Source of the DNA: Dysgonomonas mossii
Lineage (GTDB): Bacteria > Bacteroidota > Bacteroidia > Bacteroidales > Dysgonomonadaceae
Direction: 5' to 3'
Length of the DNA: 64,000 nt
Assembly: GCF_004569505.1 (NCBI RefSeq)
Contig: NZ_SPPK01000001.1
Coordinates: 806,001 to 870,000 of the forward strand
Made by a program: the position numbers and the translations under genes. Positions 42,251 to 50,715 of this stretch are shown piece by piece; within the stretch, counting starts at the first letter, position 1, and each line of letters begins with the position of its first letter. Below the pieces are notes generated by a model. That model saw nothing but the letters and a program-made list of their open reading frames with translations, searched no databases and was not told the DNA's origin.

Positions 42251-43729
42251 ATGTTTTTCAAGCAAAAATCTAATATCATATTCAGAAGTTATGAGTCTTT
42301 TGGATATATTACCGATAATCGAAATTTTGGATATAAACTAATTAATAGTAATGAAAATTACATCGGCGACAAAATTCTATCAGAAAGTGGAAATGTATTT
42401 TTCTCGGTATTAGATAGAAAACCTCAAAACATTAATGAACTTTCAAATAAAATAAATAAGCAATTCCCTGATGTTGATATACAAACAATAAAAAGTGATG
42501 CTTCTGAATTTTATTGCATGCTTGAACAAGATGGATTTGTTGTGTCTGGCAAAACATTTGAGGAATGTGAAGAAAAAGATACACAATTTTCATACAAGAT
42601 GTTAGATGATGAAACTATAAATGAGGATTCTCTTTCAATAAGTAAGTATTCAGAAAAAGATACACAAGATTTCTTTGAAGAATACTTTAATGGCAAGCCA
42701 CAGCTTACAAATTTACACATAGAACTTACCAGTAAATGTAACGAAAGATGTCTACACTGCTATATACCTCACGAAAATAAAATAAGTAGTATTTCTCCAA
42801 ACTTGTTCTATGCTATTTTAGAACAATGTAAAGATCTAAAATTACTGCATTTGACCTTAAGTGGTGGAGAACCAATGTTGCACAAGGAGTTCTGTGACTT
42901 TTTAAAAAAATGCAGAGAATATAATTTTTCTGTAAATGTACTTAGTAATTTAACATTACTAAATGATAGAATAATTGAAGAAATGAAGGCGAATCCTCTT
43001 TTAGGTGTTCAAGTCTCATTATACTCAATGACTCCAGCTATCCACGATGAGATAACTCAAATGAAAGGAAGTTTTGAGAAAACGAAAAATGCAATTTTAA
43101 AACTGATTGAGAACGATATCCCTTTGCAAATAAGCTGTCCAATAATGAAACAAAATAAGAGTACTTATAATGATGTTATAGAATGGGCTAATAAACAAAA
43201 AGTTCATGTCGGAACTGATTATAACCTTATTGCAGAATATGATCATACAACGCAAAATTTGAATTGTCGCTTACCGATTAATGAAATCAGAGGAATCATA
43301 TACGATAAAGTCGCAACTGATACAAAATATTTAGAACAGATGCAAATGGCTGCCAAAGAGAAAAAAGATGCGACATCGAATGATTTTGTTTGTAGTGTTT
43401 GCCGTTTCTCTATATGTATAACAGAAAATGGAGATGTATACCCATGTGCAGGCTGGCAGGATTATATTGTTGGTAATGTAAAAAATACTCTCCTCAAAGA
43501 TATTTGGGAGAATTCCGAAAAAGTACAATATTTAAGAGGTTTGCGGAACAAAGATTTCCCTAAATGTATTCAATGTATAGATAGGGAATATTGCACCATG
43601 TGTATGGTCAGGAATTCAAATGAAAACTCTTACGGAGATCCATTAATAGTCAGTCAGCATTTTTGTAATATTGCAAAACTCAATAAACAAATAGTACTTG
43701 ATCTGGAAAAGTTAGAACGATCAAATTAA
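42251..43729 (+). CDS. Radical SAM/SPASM peptide maturase with PqqD-like RRE domain
   Basis: A 492-residue enzyme. Residues about 35-98 look like a PqqD-type RiPP recognition element ('ESGNVFFSVLDRKPQNINEL', 20 residues; 'FYCMLEQDGFV'). The radical SAM core has CX3CX2C at C163, C167, C170 ('SKCNERCLHCY') and 'LTLSGGEPMLH'. The C-terminal SPASM domain has many cysteines for extra clusters ('CSVCRFSIC', 'GDVYPCAGW', 'KCIQCIDREYCTMC', then 'HFC'). Such enzymes crosslink Cys, Tyr or other residues of precursor peptides. No exporter or peptidase gene is adjacent. A terminator hairpin follows. Confidence 0.88.
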   Translation: MFFKQKSNIIFRSYESFGYITDNRNFGYKLINSNENYIGDKILSESGNVFFSVLDRKPQNINELSNKINKQFPDVDIQTIKSDASEFYCMLEQDGFVVSGKTFEECEEKDTQFSYKMLDDETINEDSLSISKYSEKDTQDFFEEYFNGKPQLTNLHIELTSKCNERCLHCYIPHENKISSISPNLFYAILEQCKDLKLLHLTLSGGEPMLHKEFCDFLKKCREYNFSVNVLSNLTLLNDRIIEEMKANPLLGVQVSLYSMTPAIHDEITQMKGSFEKTKNAILKLIENDIPLQISCPIMKQNKSTYNDVIEWANKQKVHVGTDYNLIAEYDHTTQNLNCRLPINEIRGIIYDKVATDTKYLEQMQMAAKEKKDATSNDFVCSVCRFSICITENGDVYPCAGWQDYIVGNVKNTLLKDIWENSEKVQYLRGLRNKDFPKCIQCIDREYCTMCMVRNSNENSYGDPLIVSQHFCNIAKLNKQIVLDLEKLERSN

Positions 43730-43752
43730 TAAAATATATTTATCATGAGAGT

Positions 43753-43780
43753 ATTCTGTTTGATTAAAATCAAACAGAAT
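43753..43780. terminator. Bidirectional terminator
   Basis: Perfect 12-base stem ATTCTGTTTGAT / ATCAAACAGAAT with a 4-base loop between the converging maturase and umuC genes. Confidence 0.7.
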
Positions 43781-43875
43781 AGAATACTTGTTGCCCTAAG
43801 AAAGATATTTAATTATGAGTAATAGTTAAACCTTTTTCGTGGATTATAAATTACGTTTCAATTATAATAATACGA

Positions 43876-45126
43876 TTAAATTCTAATCTCAATAATATCA
43901 TTAAAATTGGTCGTATATCGTTTCGAGAGGTGTTCCTGACGAATATTCTTACTATAGCCGTTTCCTTCAATAGCAAGTTTTACGGTGTCACGTCCATTCT
44001 TTTTATTTATTTCATCCAATGTTTGATTTAATCGTTGTTGCTTATCGCGGTCTTTTTCATCAAAGAAATCCCGCAATGCATATTCTTCGGGAATAATATC
44101 AATCAATACGACTCCGGCTCTTTTATATTCTAAATTCGGCAGATAGATAGAATCCAAAACTTGACGGCAATATCCGATTATCTCAGCTGTATCCGATGTA
44201 TAGAAAGACAAAGGAACAACCTTTGAAGGTTTGTATACATCCTCGTCAAATCGATCGGTTTGCACAAAAATATAAACGGCTTTGGTAACGGTTTTCTGTT
44301 TCCTCAATTTAGCGACACTCAATGAAGCTAAAGAAGCAATGGACTCCAATAAATTATTGTATTCCGTGATTGGCTGTCCAAAACTTCTGGATGTACATAT
44401 CTGTTGTTTCTTAGCCGACAGTTCGTCTTTTTCAATACAGGGGATACCTTGTAATTCCAGCCAGGTACGCTCCCCGATTACAGTCATCTTACCTCTGACC
44501 CATGATCGAGTCTTTTGTGTTAGATCATATGCTGTTTTTACTCCGTGATATTCAAGCATCTTTGTATGCCGACGCCCGATTCCCCAAACATCACCGATAG
44601 GTGTCTTTTGTAATGCTTTAATCCGTTTTTCTTCACTGTCAATAATACAAACATTGTTATATGCCTTGTATTTCTTGGCAAAGTGATTAGCTATCTTTCC
44701 TAATGTCTTAGTCGGTGCTACGCCTATGGATACAGAAATTCCTGTATTTTTAGTTACTGTGCGGACGATATGTCTGCTATAGCTTGTAACATCCTCTATT
44801 CCGTGCAGATGAAGAAAAGCCTCATCCACAGAATATACTTCCATATCGGGAACTAGATTGGATAGTGTATTCATTACTCTATCCGACATATCTCCATAGA
44901 GTGTGAAATTGGTGGAATAAACCCCAACATTATACTGCTTAACAAGCTCTTTTATTTGAAAGAATGGTACTCCCATTTTTATACCTAACGCTTTGGCCTC
45001 ATTGCTTCGGGATATAACACAACCGTCATTGTTGCTGAGTACAACAACAGGACGATTGTTTAATGCCGGATTAAAAACCCGTTCACACGAAACAAAGAAG
45101 TTATTACAATCGATTAGAGCGTACAT
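43876..45126 (-). CDS. umuC: Y-family DNA polymerase UmuC (Pol V subunit)
   Basis: UmuC is the catalytic subunit of an error-prone translesion polymerase. The 416 residues show the Y-family active site ('[16 protein letters not shown]', D6; '[11 protein letters not shown]'), the thumb and HhH region ('[14 protein letters not shown]') and little-finger domain with '[11 protein letters not shown]'. Its ATG overlaps the stop of the nuclease gene by one base (TAATG), so the two are translationally coupled. Mobile umuDC operons are common in ICEs and raise mutation after DNA damage. Confidence 0.95.
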   Translation of the reverse strand: MYALIDCNNFFVSCERVFNPALNNRPVVVLSNNDGCVISRSNEAKALGIKMGVPFFQIKELVKQYNVGVYSTNFTLYGDMSDRVMNTLSNLVPDMEVYSVDEAFLHLHGIEDVTSYSRHIVRTVTKNTGISVSIGVAPTKTLGKIANHFAKKYKAYNNVCIIDSEEKRIKALQKTPIGDVWGIGRRHTKMLEYHGVKTAYDLTQKTRSWVRGKMTVIGERTWLELQGIPCIEKDELSAKKQQICTSRSFGQPITEYNNLLESIASLASLSVAKLRKQKTVTKAVYIFVQTDRFDEDVYKPSKVVPLSFYTSDTAEIIGYCRQVLDSIYLPNLEYKRAGVVLIDIIPEEYALRDFFDEKDRDKQQRLNQTLDEINKKNGRDTVKLAIEGNGYSKNIRQEHLSKRYTTNFNDIIEIRI

Positions 45127-45863
45127 TAATCAAAATACAATATTCCGTTATGTTGATATTTTACATTTTCACTTGAAAGGACCTCTCTTTTGAATTTTTC
45201 ACCACAATGCCTACAGGCATGTTTTATATGATTCAATTCTCCCATTTGGCTTTTTCCACATAGTGGGCAAAGTATATATCCCCACTTATATCCAGTTAAT
45301 CTACTTCTAAAGTCAGCTTTCGCATATGACCTCCATGTGATTATCTGCGAAGTTTCATTTATTACATTTTCTATATACTGTAAAAAATCTGATGTGTAAT
45401 TTTCTTGATTTTCATGCTTAGCCAATTCTTCATGAATTTCATTTGAACCGAATCTAATAACAATCCAACCTGCCGCCTGAAAGTTTACGTCCTTTTTTCT
45501 GTCTTTATTACTATGTTTTTGTCTATGAGAACGAATTCCATCACATTCAATTGCTATTTTAACAGGATTATTCAATACCCCTCCATAAATAGCAAAATCT
45601 ACTTCATATTCTATTCCAGGACTTCCCATATCATATACATCTGGTATAAGAACCATTTCATTAGGCTTTACAAAATAATTCTTCATATCACTAGGATATT
45701 GATTCAATATCAGATAAAATGCTTTTTCTAAATCAGAATATTTATCGTTATTTATATAGTTGTCAATTATCTCGAATATATTTTCTGAATATGTCTCACT
45801 ATATTCAGAATAATCATCCTCTATCCTAACACGTAGACGATTTATTAAAGTTTTTATATCCAT
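45126..45863 (-). CDS. Predicted endonuclease with C-terminal zinc ribbon, between umuD and umuC
   Basis: A 245-residue protein (ATG at 45863; the longer frame begins with TTG). The middle resembles a PD-(D/E)XK nuclease of the DUF559/Vsr-like type: 'YEVDFAIYG', '[12 protein letters not shown]', '[19 protein letters not shown]'. The C-terminus has a four-cysteine zinc ribbon ('CPLCGK', 'CRHCGEKF'). It starts 10 bases after umuD and overlaps umuC by one base. Role unknown; the location suggests SOS-controlled expression with Pol V. Confidence 0.8.
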   Translation of the reverse strand: MDIKTLINRLRVRIEDDYSEYSETYSENIFEIIDNYINNDKYSDLEKAFYLILNQYPSDMKNYFVKPNEMVLIPDVYDMGSPGIEYEVDFAIYGGVLNNPVKIAIECDGIRSHRQKHSNKDRKKDVNFQAAGWIVIRFGSNEIHEELAKHENQENYTSDFLQYIENVINETSQIITWRSYAKADFRSRLTGYKWGYILCPLCGKSQMGELNHIKHACRHCGEKFKREVLSSENVKYQHNGILYFD

Positions 45864-45873
45864 ATTAAGCAAA

Positions 45874-46308
45874 CTATCTCTGTTTTTTTATTGAATAAGT
45901 AACAATCCCCCAGATAAGAAAATCATTATCTTCTGTCACTTTAACGGGTTTATATTTATCATTGGCAGGTATAAGCCACACTATCTCTTTTTCTATTTTG
46001 ATATACTTAATAGTGAATTCTCCATCGACAAAGCAGACCGCCATATCTCCGTTCCGCGGCTCTAAAGATTTATCAATAATCAATATATCTCCATCATAAA
46101 CACCTGCATCTTGCATGCTGTCACCACGCACACGGCCATAGAATGTGCTGGACGGATGGCGAACCAACTCTTTATTCAAATCAATAGCCAGATCCATAAA
46201 ATCCTGTGCCGGACTGGGGAATCCGGCTTTGATCCCTCCGTCAGCTATAGGAAGTGATAATTCAGTATCTACTTCAGCACGAAATATTTCAAGAGATTTC
46301 TTTTCCAT
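45874..46308 (-). CDS. umuD: UmuD/LexA-like S24 peptidase
   Basis: UmuD cleaves itself after DNA damage to become the UmuD' partner of UmuC. The 144-residue protein has the cleavage site A28-G29 ('GIKAGFPSPAQ'), the catalytic serine S64 ('RGDSMQDAG') and lysine K101 ('FTIKYIKI'). The ATG at 46308 is used; an upstream TTG is less likely. It is the first gene of the umuD-nuclease-umuC operon and lacks a DNA-binding domain. Confidence 0.93.
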   Translation of the reverse strand: MEKKSLEIFRAEVDTELSLPIADGGIKAGFPSPAQDFMDLAIDLNKELVRHPSSTFYGRVRGDSMQDAGVYDGDILIIDKSLEPRNGDMAVCFVDGEFTIKYIKIEKEIVWLIPANDKYKPVKVTEDNDFLIWGIVTYSIKKQR

Positions 46309-46633
46309 CAAAACAAAAGTACATAAAGCAACAGAGATAACGTGAATTAAGAATCTTAATTAATACATCCATATTATAGAATTTTACTTTCTGTTTCTCT
46401 TTTTATAACCACTCCTCTTTTGGTAGAGTCATCTCTTGATCGGTCTTTCTGTTCATCGGGCAAAGGTATGAATGGCTTTTAGTCCTACATATTCATTGCC
46501 TGACGGTTTTCGCAGAAATCTTCCTCTTTCCTTTCAGGCGAGCGTATTTACTGACGAAAAAATATGCCTGTCTAAAAGCCTATACCCATTTGTTGCCCTT
46601 GAAACAAAAAACGACCGACACGGTGGATGACGC
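46309..46633. other. Intergenic region between umuD and the + strand module
   Basis: 325 bases with the umuD promoter motif and a palindrome at the left end; I see no gene in the rest. It must also hold the promoter of the + strand module, which I could not identify. Confidence 0.5.
46314..46361 (-). promoter_or_regulatory. umuD promoter with palindromic operator candidate
   Basis: On the minus strand TACTTTTG (46321-46314) matches the -7 motif, five bases from the umuD ATG, implying an almost leaderless mRNA. Upstream, AATTAAGAATCTTAATT (46345-46361) is an inverted repeat of 8-base arms located around the expected -33 to -50 region, a candidate repressor site. Confidence 0.45.
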
Positions 46634-46918
46634 ATGAAAAAAAAAGTCGCAGTTATGAGAAACGAAAGAAAAATAATGAAACAAAACTCCCTCTCCTCTG
46701 GAATCATCATAAAATTGGGTTTAGGGGTAGCAATAATGGCTTTATGTGCGTGGATAGTAACGCAAGTGAGTATAAACATCTCTCTTATTACAGGACTTAT
46801 CGGTGGCTATCTGATTATATGTCTTGTATTTAAGCTAGTAAAGCTATTCATCAAGATGATCTTATCAATCCTTGCCTTTATCATTCTTATCTCCATTTTC
46901 TTAATTCTAATCTTTTAA
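46634..46918 (+). CDS. Small membrane protein of unknown function
   Basis: A hydrophobic protein of up to 94 residues with two or three membrane segments ('SLITGLIGGYLIICLVFKLV', 20 residues; 'MILSILAFIILISIFLILIF'). Possible starts are ATG 46634, 46655 and 46676; the last ('MKQNSLSSG') gives the cleanest protein. It heads the + strand module that includes the PcfK-like and PcfJ genes. No family is recognised. Confidence 0.6.
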   Translation: MKKKVAVMRNERKIMKQNSLSSGIIIKLGLGVAIMALCAWIVTQVSINISLITGLIGGYLIICLVFKLVKLFIKMILSILAFIILISIFLILIF

Positions 46919-46929
46919 ACTGTACAGCC

Positions 46930-47949
46930 ATGACAAAATTATATTCATTATTCGCAGGAATAACAACCTACACAGAAGTGAAAGCAGTAGCAGAAAACCA
47001 AATTATTCAAATCGAAGGATATTCTTATGACCGTTATGTAGTCCACCAAATTACACACGACAAATACGGTTATCACTATCATCTGATTAACCTACGTACA
47101 CTTGATATGCAACAATCCGAAATTATTAAACCGTTGAGCCAAAAGTTTGGAATCGGTATGTATTACGATGAAAGCAATATCGAATTCATGCCCGAAAAAG
47201 AAGTCGCTGAACTCTATGTCAAAGCAAAGGCTAAAGAGGATGCAGAACAGGAAAAAGAGCGACAAGAAAATGAACGCAGAAAGGCTGTAAGGGAGATCGG
47301 TCGAAAATGGCTGAATGAAAACTTACCCCAAGATGCCAAAGCAATTATTGTGGCTCGCCTGAAAGCAGATGAATCCGACTCACAAACCGATTATTATGCC
47401 TCAAGGGTAACACGCACTGTAATCTTAGGTTTTTCCAAACACAAACGTGATATATTTTCCGAAATGAGGAAGTATGCTTCAAATTTTGAAGAAACAGCAC
47501 ATCTGGCAATCTATAATGAGGACTATGAACACAGAGAAAAGTATTCAATGGGTGCAGGCTATTATTTAGGAGAAAGCAAATACAGCGGATGGATCATTGA
47601 AAAATCTCCTATATACGACAGAAAGAATAAAATTGATGAATTTGCCTATGTGGCAGGATGTTCCGATGGTATTTATATCACTAACAGCAATGGTAATAAT
47701 ACTTCTATCGAAAACGAGAAAGAGCCAACCCTCCAATTTGAATCTGATAACCTTTCCTTTGAGATCGTTGCTTATTCAGAAAAAGCAATTGCCCTGTTCG
47801 GAGATACCAAAGAAATCAAAGATTTACTCAAAGCAATGGGAGGAAAATTCAATCCGAGACTGACACACAATGAAGAAAAGCAAGCAGGATGGATATTTTC
47901 TAAAACCAAGAGAGAAGAATTACAAACAATATTAAACCTAAACAAATAA
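46930..47949 (+). CDS. Mobile-element protein of unknown function
   Basis: A 339-residue, soluble, mostly charged protein. Residues about 90-130 form a Lys/Glu-rich coiled helix ('KAKAKEDAEQEKERQENERR', 20 residues). The C-terminal approximately 50 residues ('ALFGDTKEIKDLLKAMGGKF', 20 residues) form a small module that recurs at the end of proteins from Bacteroidetes conjugative elements. It starts 11 bases after the membrane-protein gene and ends 5 bases before the PcfK-like gene. Function unknown, possibly DNA processing or anti-host defence. Confidence 0.6.
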   Translation: MTKLYSLFAGITTYTEVKAVAENQIIQIEGYSYDRYVVHQITHDKYGYHYHLINLRTLDMQQSEIIKPLSQKFGIGMYYDESNIEFMPEKEVAELYVKAKAKEDAEQEKERQENERRKAVREIGRKWLNENLPQDAKAIIVARLKADESDSQTDYYASRVTRTVILGFSKHKRDIFSEMRKYASNFEETAHLAIYNEDYEHREKYSMGAGYYLGESKYSGWIIEKSPIYDRKNKIDEFAYVAGCSDGIYITNSNGNNTSIENEKEPTLQFESDNLSFEIVAYSEKAIALFGDTKEIKDLLKAMGGKFNPRLTHNEEKQAGWIFSKTKREELQTILNLNK

Positions 47950-47954
47950 CAGCT

Positions 47955-48365
47955 ATGAAATCAACAGCATATTTTACACGAACCATATTAACACATTTAG
48001 AGCAAAGGGCATCTATAGACCCTTTGTTCGCCCAATCGTTTGCTAACCTTGATAAGAATATTGATGATTGCTGTACTTACATCCTGAACCAAGTACAGAA
48101 AAGCGGTTGTAATGGCTTCACTGATGATGAAGTCTACTCAATGGCAGTACATTATTACGATGAAGAAAACATAGAAGTAGGCAAACCTATCGATTCCCGA
48201 ATTGCAGTAAACCATGTAGTAGAACTAACAGAGGATGAAAAACAGCAGGCACGGCAGGATGCTATTCAAAAAGCACAAAATGATGCCTATAATAAGATGA
48301 TGCAACCCAAGAAGAAGACAACAGCTAAACAAACAGCCAATACAAACCAACTAAGCTTATTTTGA
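47955..48365 (+). CDS. PcfK-like / AcrIIA9-family protein
   Basis: A 136-residue protein with the PcfK pattern: 'YFTRTILTHLEQRASIDPLF' (20 residues), 'KNIDDCCTYILNQVQKSG' and 'AVHYYDEENIEVGKP', ending with a Lys/Gln-rich tail and 'QLSLF'. One member of the PcfK-like family, AcrIIA9, is known to inhibit Cas9, and database entries often carry that name. Whether this copy blocks Cas9 cannot be seen from the sequence. It is directly followed (4 bases) by pcfJ, the usual pair in mobile elements. Confidence 0.8.
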   Translation: MKSTAYFTRTILTHLEQRASIDPLFAQSFANLDKNIDDCCTYILNQVQKSGCNGFTDDEVYSMAVHYYDEENIEVGKPIDSRIAVNHVVELTEDEKQQARQDAIQKAQNDAYNKMMQPKKKTTAKQTANTNQLSLF

Positions 48366-48368
48366 CCT

Positions 48369-49640
48369 ATGAAAGCAAAGAGTAAATTCCAACAACAAGT
48401 TGTAGAAGCAAGCAAGACATTATCTGCTATTACTACTGAGCAAATACAATGGGGATATGATAATGCAATTGAATATCTCGGGTACCGTTCAAAGAAAGGG
48501 ATTATGACATGTTCCAAATGCGGACACTCATGGCAGGGAGAAGGAGAATTGATTACGACTATTTTAGGATGTGATTGCCCGAACTGTAAATCAAAACTGA
48601 CTGTGAAAGCTATAGCCAAACGGACATTCAATGATAGTTATTATATGACTGTTATTGATGCCCATAAAGGCTATCAAGTACTACGCACTATTATGTTAGG
48701 CTATACAAGCAAAATTGGGGAACTACCCAAATACAGCGCATCTGAAGTAATGCAACGTTGGATTGCTCCCGATGGGAAGTACTGTACATTTGCTAAACTC
48801 AGGCAGACAATGGGTACAATGTATTACGATTCATGGATATTTCATACTCCATTGGAATTAAGACAAGAGATTGATGTTTATAATCGTATCTATACAGGTG
48901 CAATATATCCAAAACAAAAACTGATACCCGAACTAAAGCGTACAGGCTACAAGAAAGCTTTATACAATCAGAAACCGTTGGATTTATTCCGTATCCTACT
49001 AACAGATAGTAAAGCCGAAACGCTGATAAAAACTAAACAAGCCAAGCTATTAAAGCGTATTCTGGATAGCGGATGGAAGAATATTGATAACTATTGGCAA
49101 TCGATTAGAATCTGTATTCGCAATAACTACAAAATCAAAGATGCTACTCTTTGGTGTGATTATATTGACTTGCTTCGATTTTTTAGTAAAGACCTGCTTA
49201 ATCCTAAATACGTTTGCCCCAATAATCTGAAAGCAGAGCACGACCGATATGTAGCAAAAAAAGCAAAAGTAGATGCCCAATTAGAAATAGAAAAGCAACT
49301 CGCAAAAGAAGATTCATTCAGAGAAGCTAAAGCTAAGTTTTTCGGACTCATATTTTCAGATGGGTTAATCAGTGTACGGGTATTGGAAAGTGTTGCAGAG
49401 ATAATAACTGAGGGTAAAGCCATGCACCATTGTGTAGGCGGTTATCACTCAAAAAAAGATTCGTTGATTCTTTCGGCTTGTATAGATGGTAAGCGGATTG
49501 AAACAATAGAAGTCTCAATTTCTCAACTAAAGGTTATTCAATCAAGAGGTATTTGTAATAAGAATACCAAGTATCACAATCAGATTATCAGCCTTGTGGA
49601 GAATAATATCTCGCAAATCGAGGAACGATTGGCTGCCTAA
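48369..49640 (+). CDS. PcfJ-domain protein
   Basis: A 423-residue protein first named from conjugative plasmid pCF10. Residues about 48-80 contain a zinc ribbon ('CSKCGHSWQGEG' and 'CDCPNCKSKL'), the middle is helical, and the C-terminal part has the PcfJ core 'EGKAMHHCVGGYHSKKDS' with conserved His/Cys. PcfJ and PcfK are commonly found together on mobile elements; the biochemical role of PcfJ is unknown. Confidence 0.88.
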   Translation: MKAKSKFQQQVVEASKTLSAITTEQIQWGYDNAIEYLGYRSKKGIMTCSKCGHSWQGEGELITTILGCDCPNCKSKLTVKAIAKRTFNDSYYMTVIDAHKGYQVLRTIMLGYTSKIGELPKYSASEVMQRWIAPDGKYCTFAKLRQTMGTMYYDSWIFHTPLELRQEIDVYNRIYTGAIYPKQKLIPELKRTGYKKALYNQKPLDLFRILLTDSKAETLIKTKQAKLLKRILDSGWKNIDNYWQSIRICIRNNYKIKDATLWCDYIDLLRFFSKDLLNPKYVCPNNLKAEHDRYVAKKAKVDAQLEIEKQLAKEDSFREAKAKFFGLIFSDGLISVRVLESVAEIITEGKAMHHCVGGYHSKKDSLILSACIDGKRIETIEVSISQLKVIQSRGICNKNTKYHNQIISLVENNISQIEERLAA

Positions 49641-49665
49641 TTTATTAATCTAAAAATCAACAACA

Positions 49666-49812
49666 ATGTACAGACTATATATTAGATTCAGACTTTTAGG
49701 CGAATTTCATAGTATTCGTGAAGCTAAACAATTTGCAGGAAAAAGCAGATTGAGTGGAGTATTTAATCTGATCGGAGATAATTATCGGGATCCATGGTAT
49801 GTATTCCGATAA
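49666..49812 (+). CDS. Small conserved-looking protein (48 residues)
   Basis: A short gene 25 bases after pcfJ on the same strand. The basic, aromatic-rich product ('MYRLYIRFRLLGEFHSIREA', ending 'YRDPWYVFR') looks compact and protein-like, and similar short ORFs are frequent in Bacteroidetes ICEs. A terminator on the opposite strand begins shortly after it. Confidence 0.6.
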   Translation: MYRLYIRFRLLGEFHSIREAKQFAGKSRLSGVFNLIGDNYRDPWYVFR

Positions 49813-49835
49813 TTATCTGTAATCAGGTTCTTGAC

Positions 49836-49860
49836 AAAAAAAGCCGCCTAAAAGGCGGCG
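49836..49860 (-). terminator. Terminator of arsM (usable on both strands)
   Basis: Stem GCCGCCT (49843-49849) / AGGCGGC (49853-49859) with a 3-base loop and a T-run on the minus-strand transcript, 22 bases after the arsM stop. Confidence 0.8.
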
Positions 49861-49881
49861 TATCATTTTCATTAAACAACT

Positions 49882-50694
49882 CTATGATTTTACTCCTGTA
49901 ACGGTAATCGAATAAATGCCAACATTGCCCCCTTTGTATTCGGCTATCGTCGACTCATCCAGATGTTCCTGTAAAACATCTTCAGGAATGACAACTGTTT
50001 TTGTCCGTTCAATCTTTATATCAGAAAAATTAGCTCTCTCAATCTCGCCTAAATAATCCTCTCTCTGTATAGCACTGGCTATACAACCCGCATACATGGA
50101 AGCATTATCCGTAAATTCTTTCGGAAATACACCTTTCAGCACAACATCAGAAATACAGAAATGACCGCCTTCTTTCAGTACCCTATAGATTTCGTTGAAT
50201 ATCTTATCCTTTTCGGGTAACAGATTTAAAACACAATTACTGACTACCACATCTATGGAACTATCAGGTAAAGGCATATTTTCAATATCTCCTTCAATAA
50301 ATTCGACATTCGTATATCCTCTTTTAGTTGCATTCTTTCGTGCCTTTTCTATCATCTGTGGCGAAAAGTCAATGCCGATTACTTTTCCTTTTTCTCCGAC
50401 TTCTGCTCTGGCTATAAAACAGTCGTTACCTGCACCTGATCCTAGGTCTAAAACTGTATTACCGTCTTTAAAACCTGCATACTCAGTAGGTAGTCCGCAG
50501 CCCACACCCAGATCAGCATCGGCTTCGTATCCTTTAAGCCCGCTGTAATCTTCGCTCATGATCGTAAAGACCTTTTTTGAAGGAGTCGCAGGATTCGTTC
50601 CACAACAGCAACCCGATTTTAGGGCATTACTATTCAACGCTAGTTCGCTATATCTCTGTTTTACCAAAGCTTTCTTTTCTTCGTTCGTGTTCAT
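49882..50694 (-). CDS. arsM: Arsenite S-adenosylmethionine methyltransferase
   Basis: ArsM methylates arsenite to volatile or less toxic methyl arsenicals. The 270 residues include an N-terminal Cys cluster ('SGCCCGTNP'), the arsenite region 'LGVGCGLPTEYAGF', the SAM loop 'VLDLGSGAGNDCF' and 'VISDVVLKGVFP'-like segment ('ISDVVLKGVFPKE'). It is the last gene of the ars operon, 21 bases after acr3 on the same strand. Confidence 0.93.
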   Translation of the reverse strand: MNTNEEKKALVKQRYSELALNSNALKSGCCCGTNPATPSKKVFTIMSEDYSGLKGYEADADLGVGCGLPTEYAGFKDGNTVLDLGSGAGNDCFIARAEVGEKGKVIGIDFSPQMIEKARKNATKRGYTNVEFIEGDIENMPLPDSSIDVVVSNCVLNLLPEKDKIFNEIYRVLKEGGHFCISDVVLKGVFPKEFTDNASMYAGCIASAIQREDYLGEIERANFSDIKIERTKTVVIPEDVLQEHLDESTIAEYKGGNVGIYSITVTGVKS

Positions 50695-50715
50695 ATTAAA
50701 AGTATTTTAGTTATT

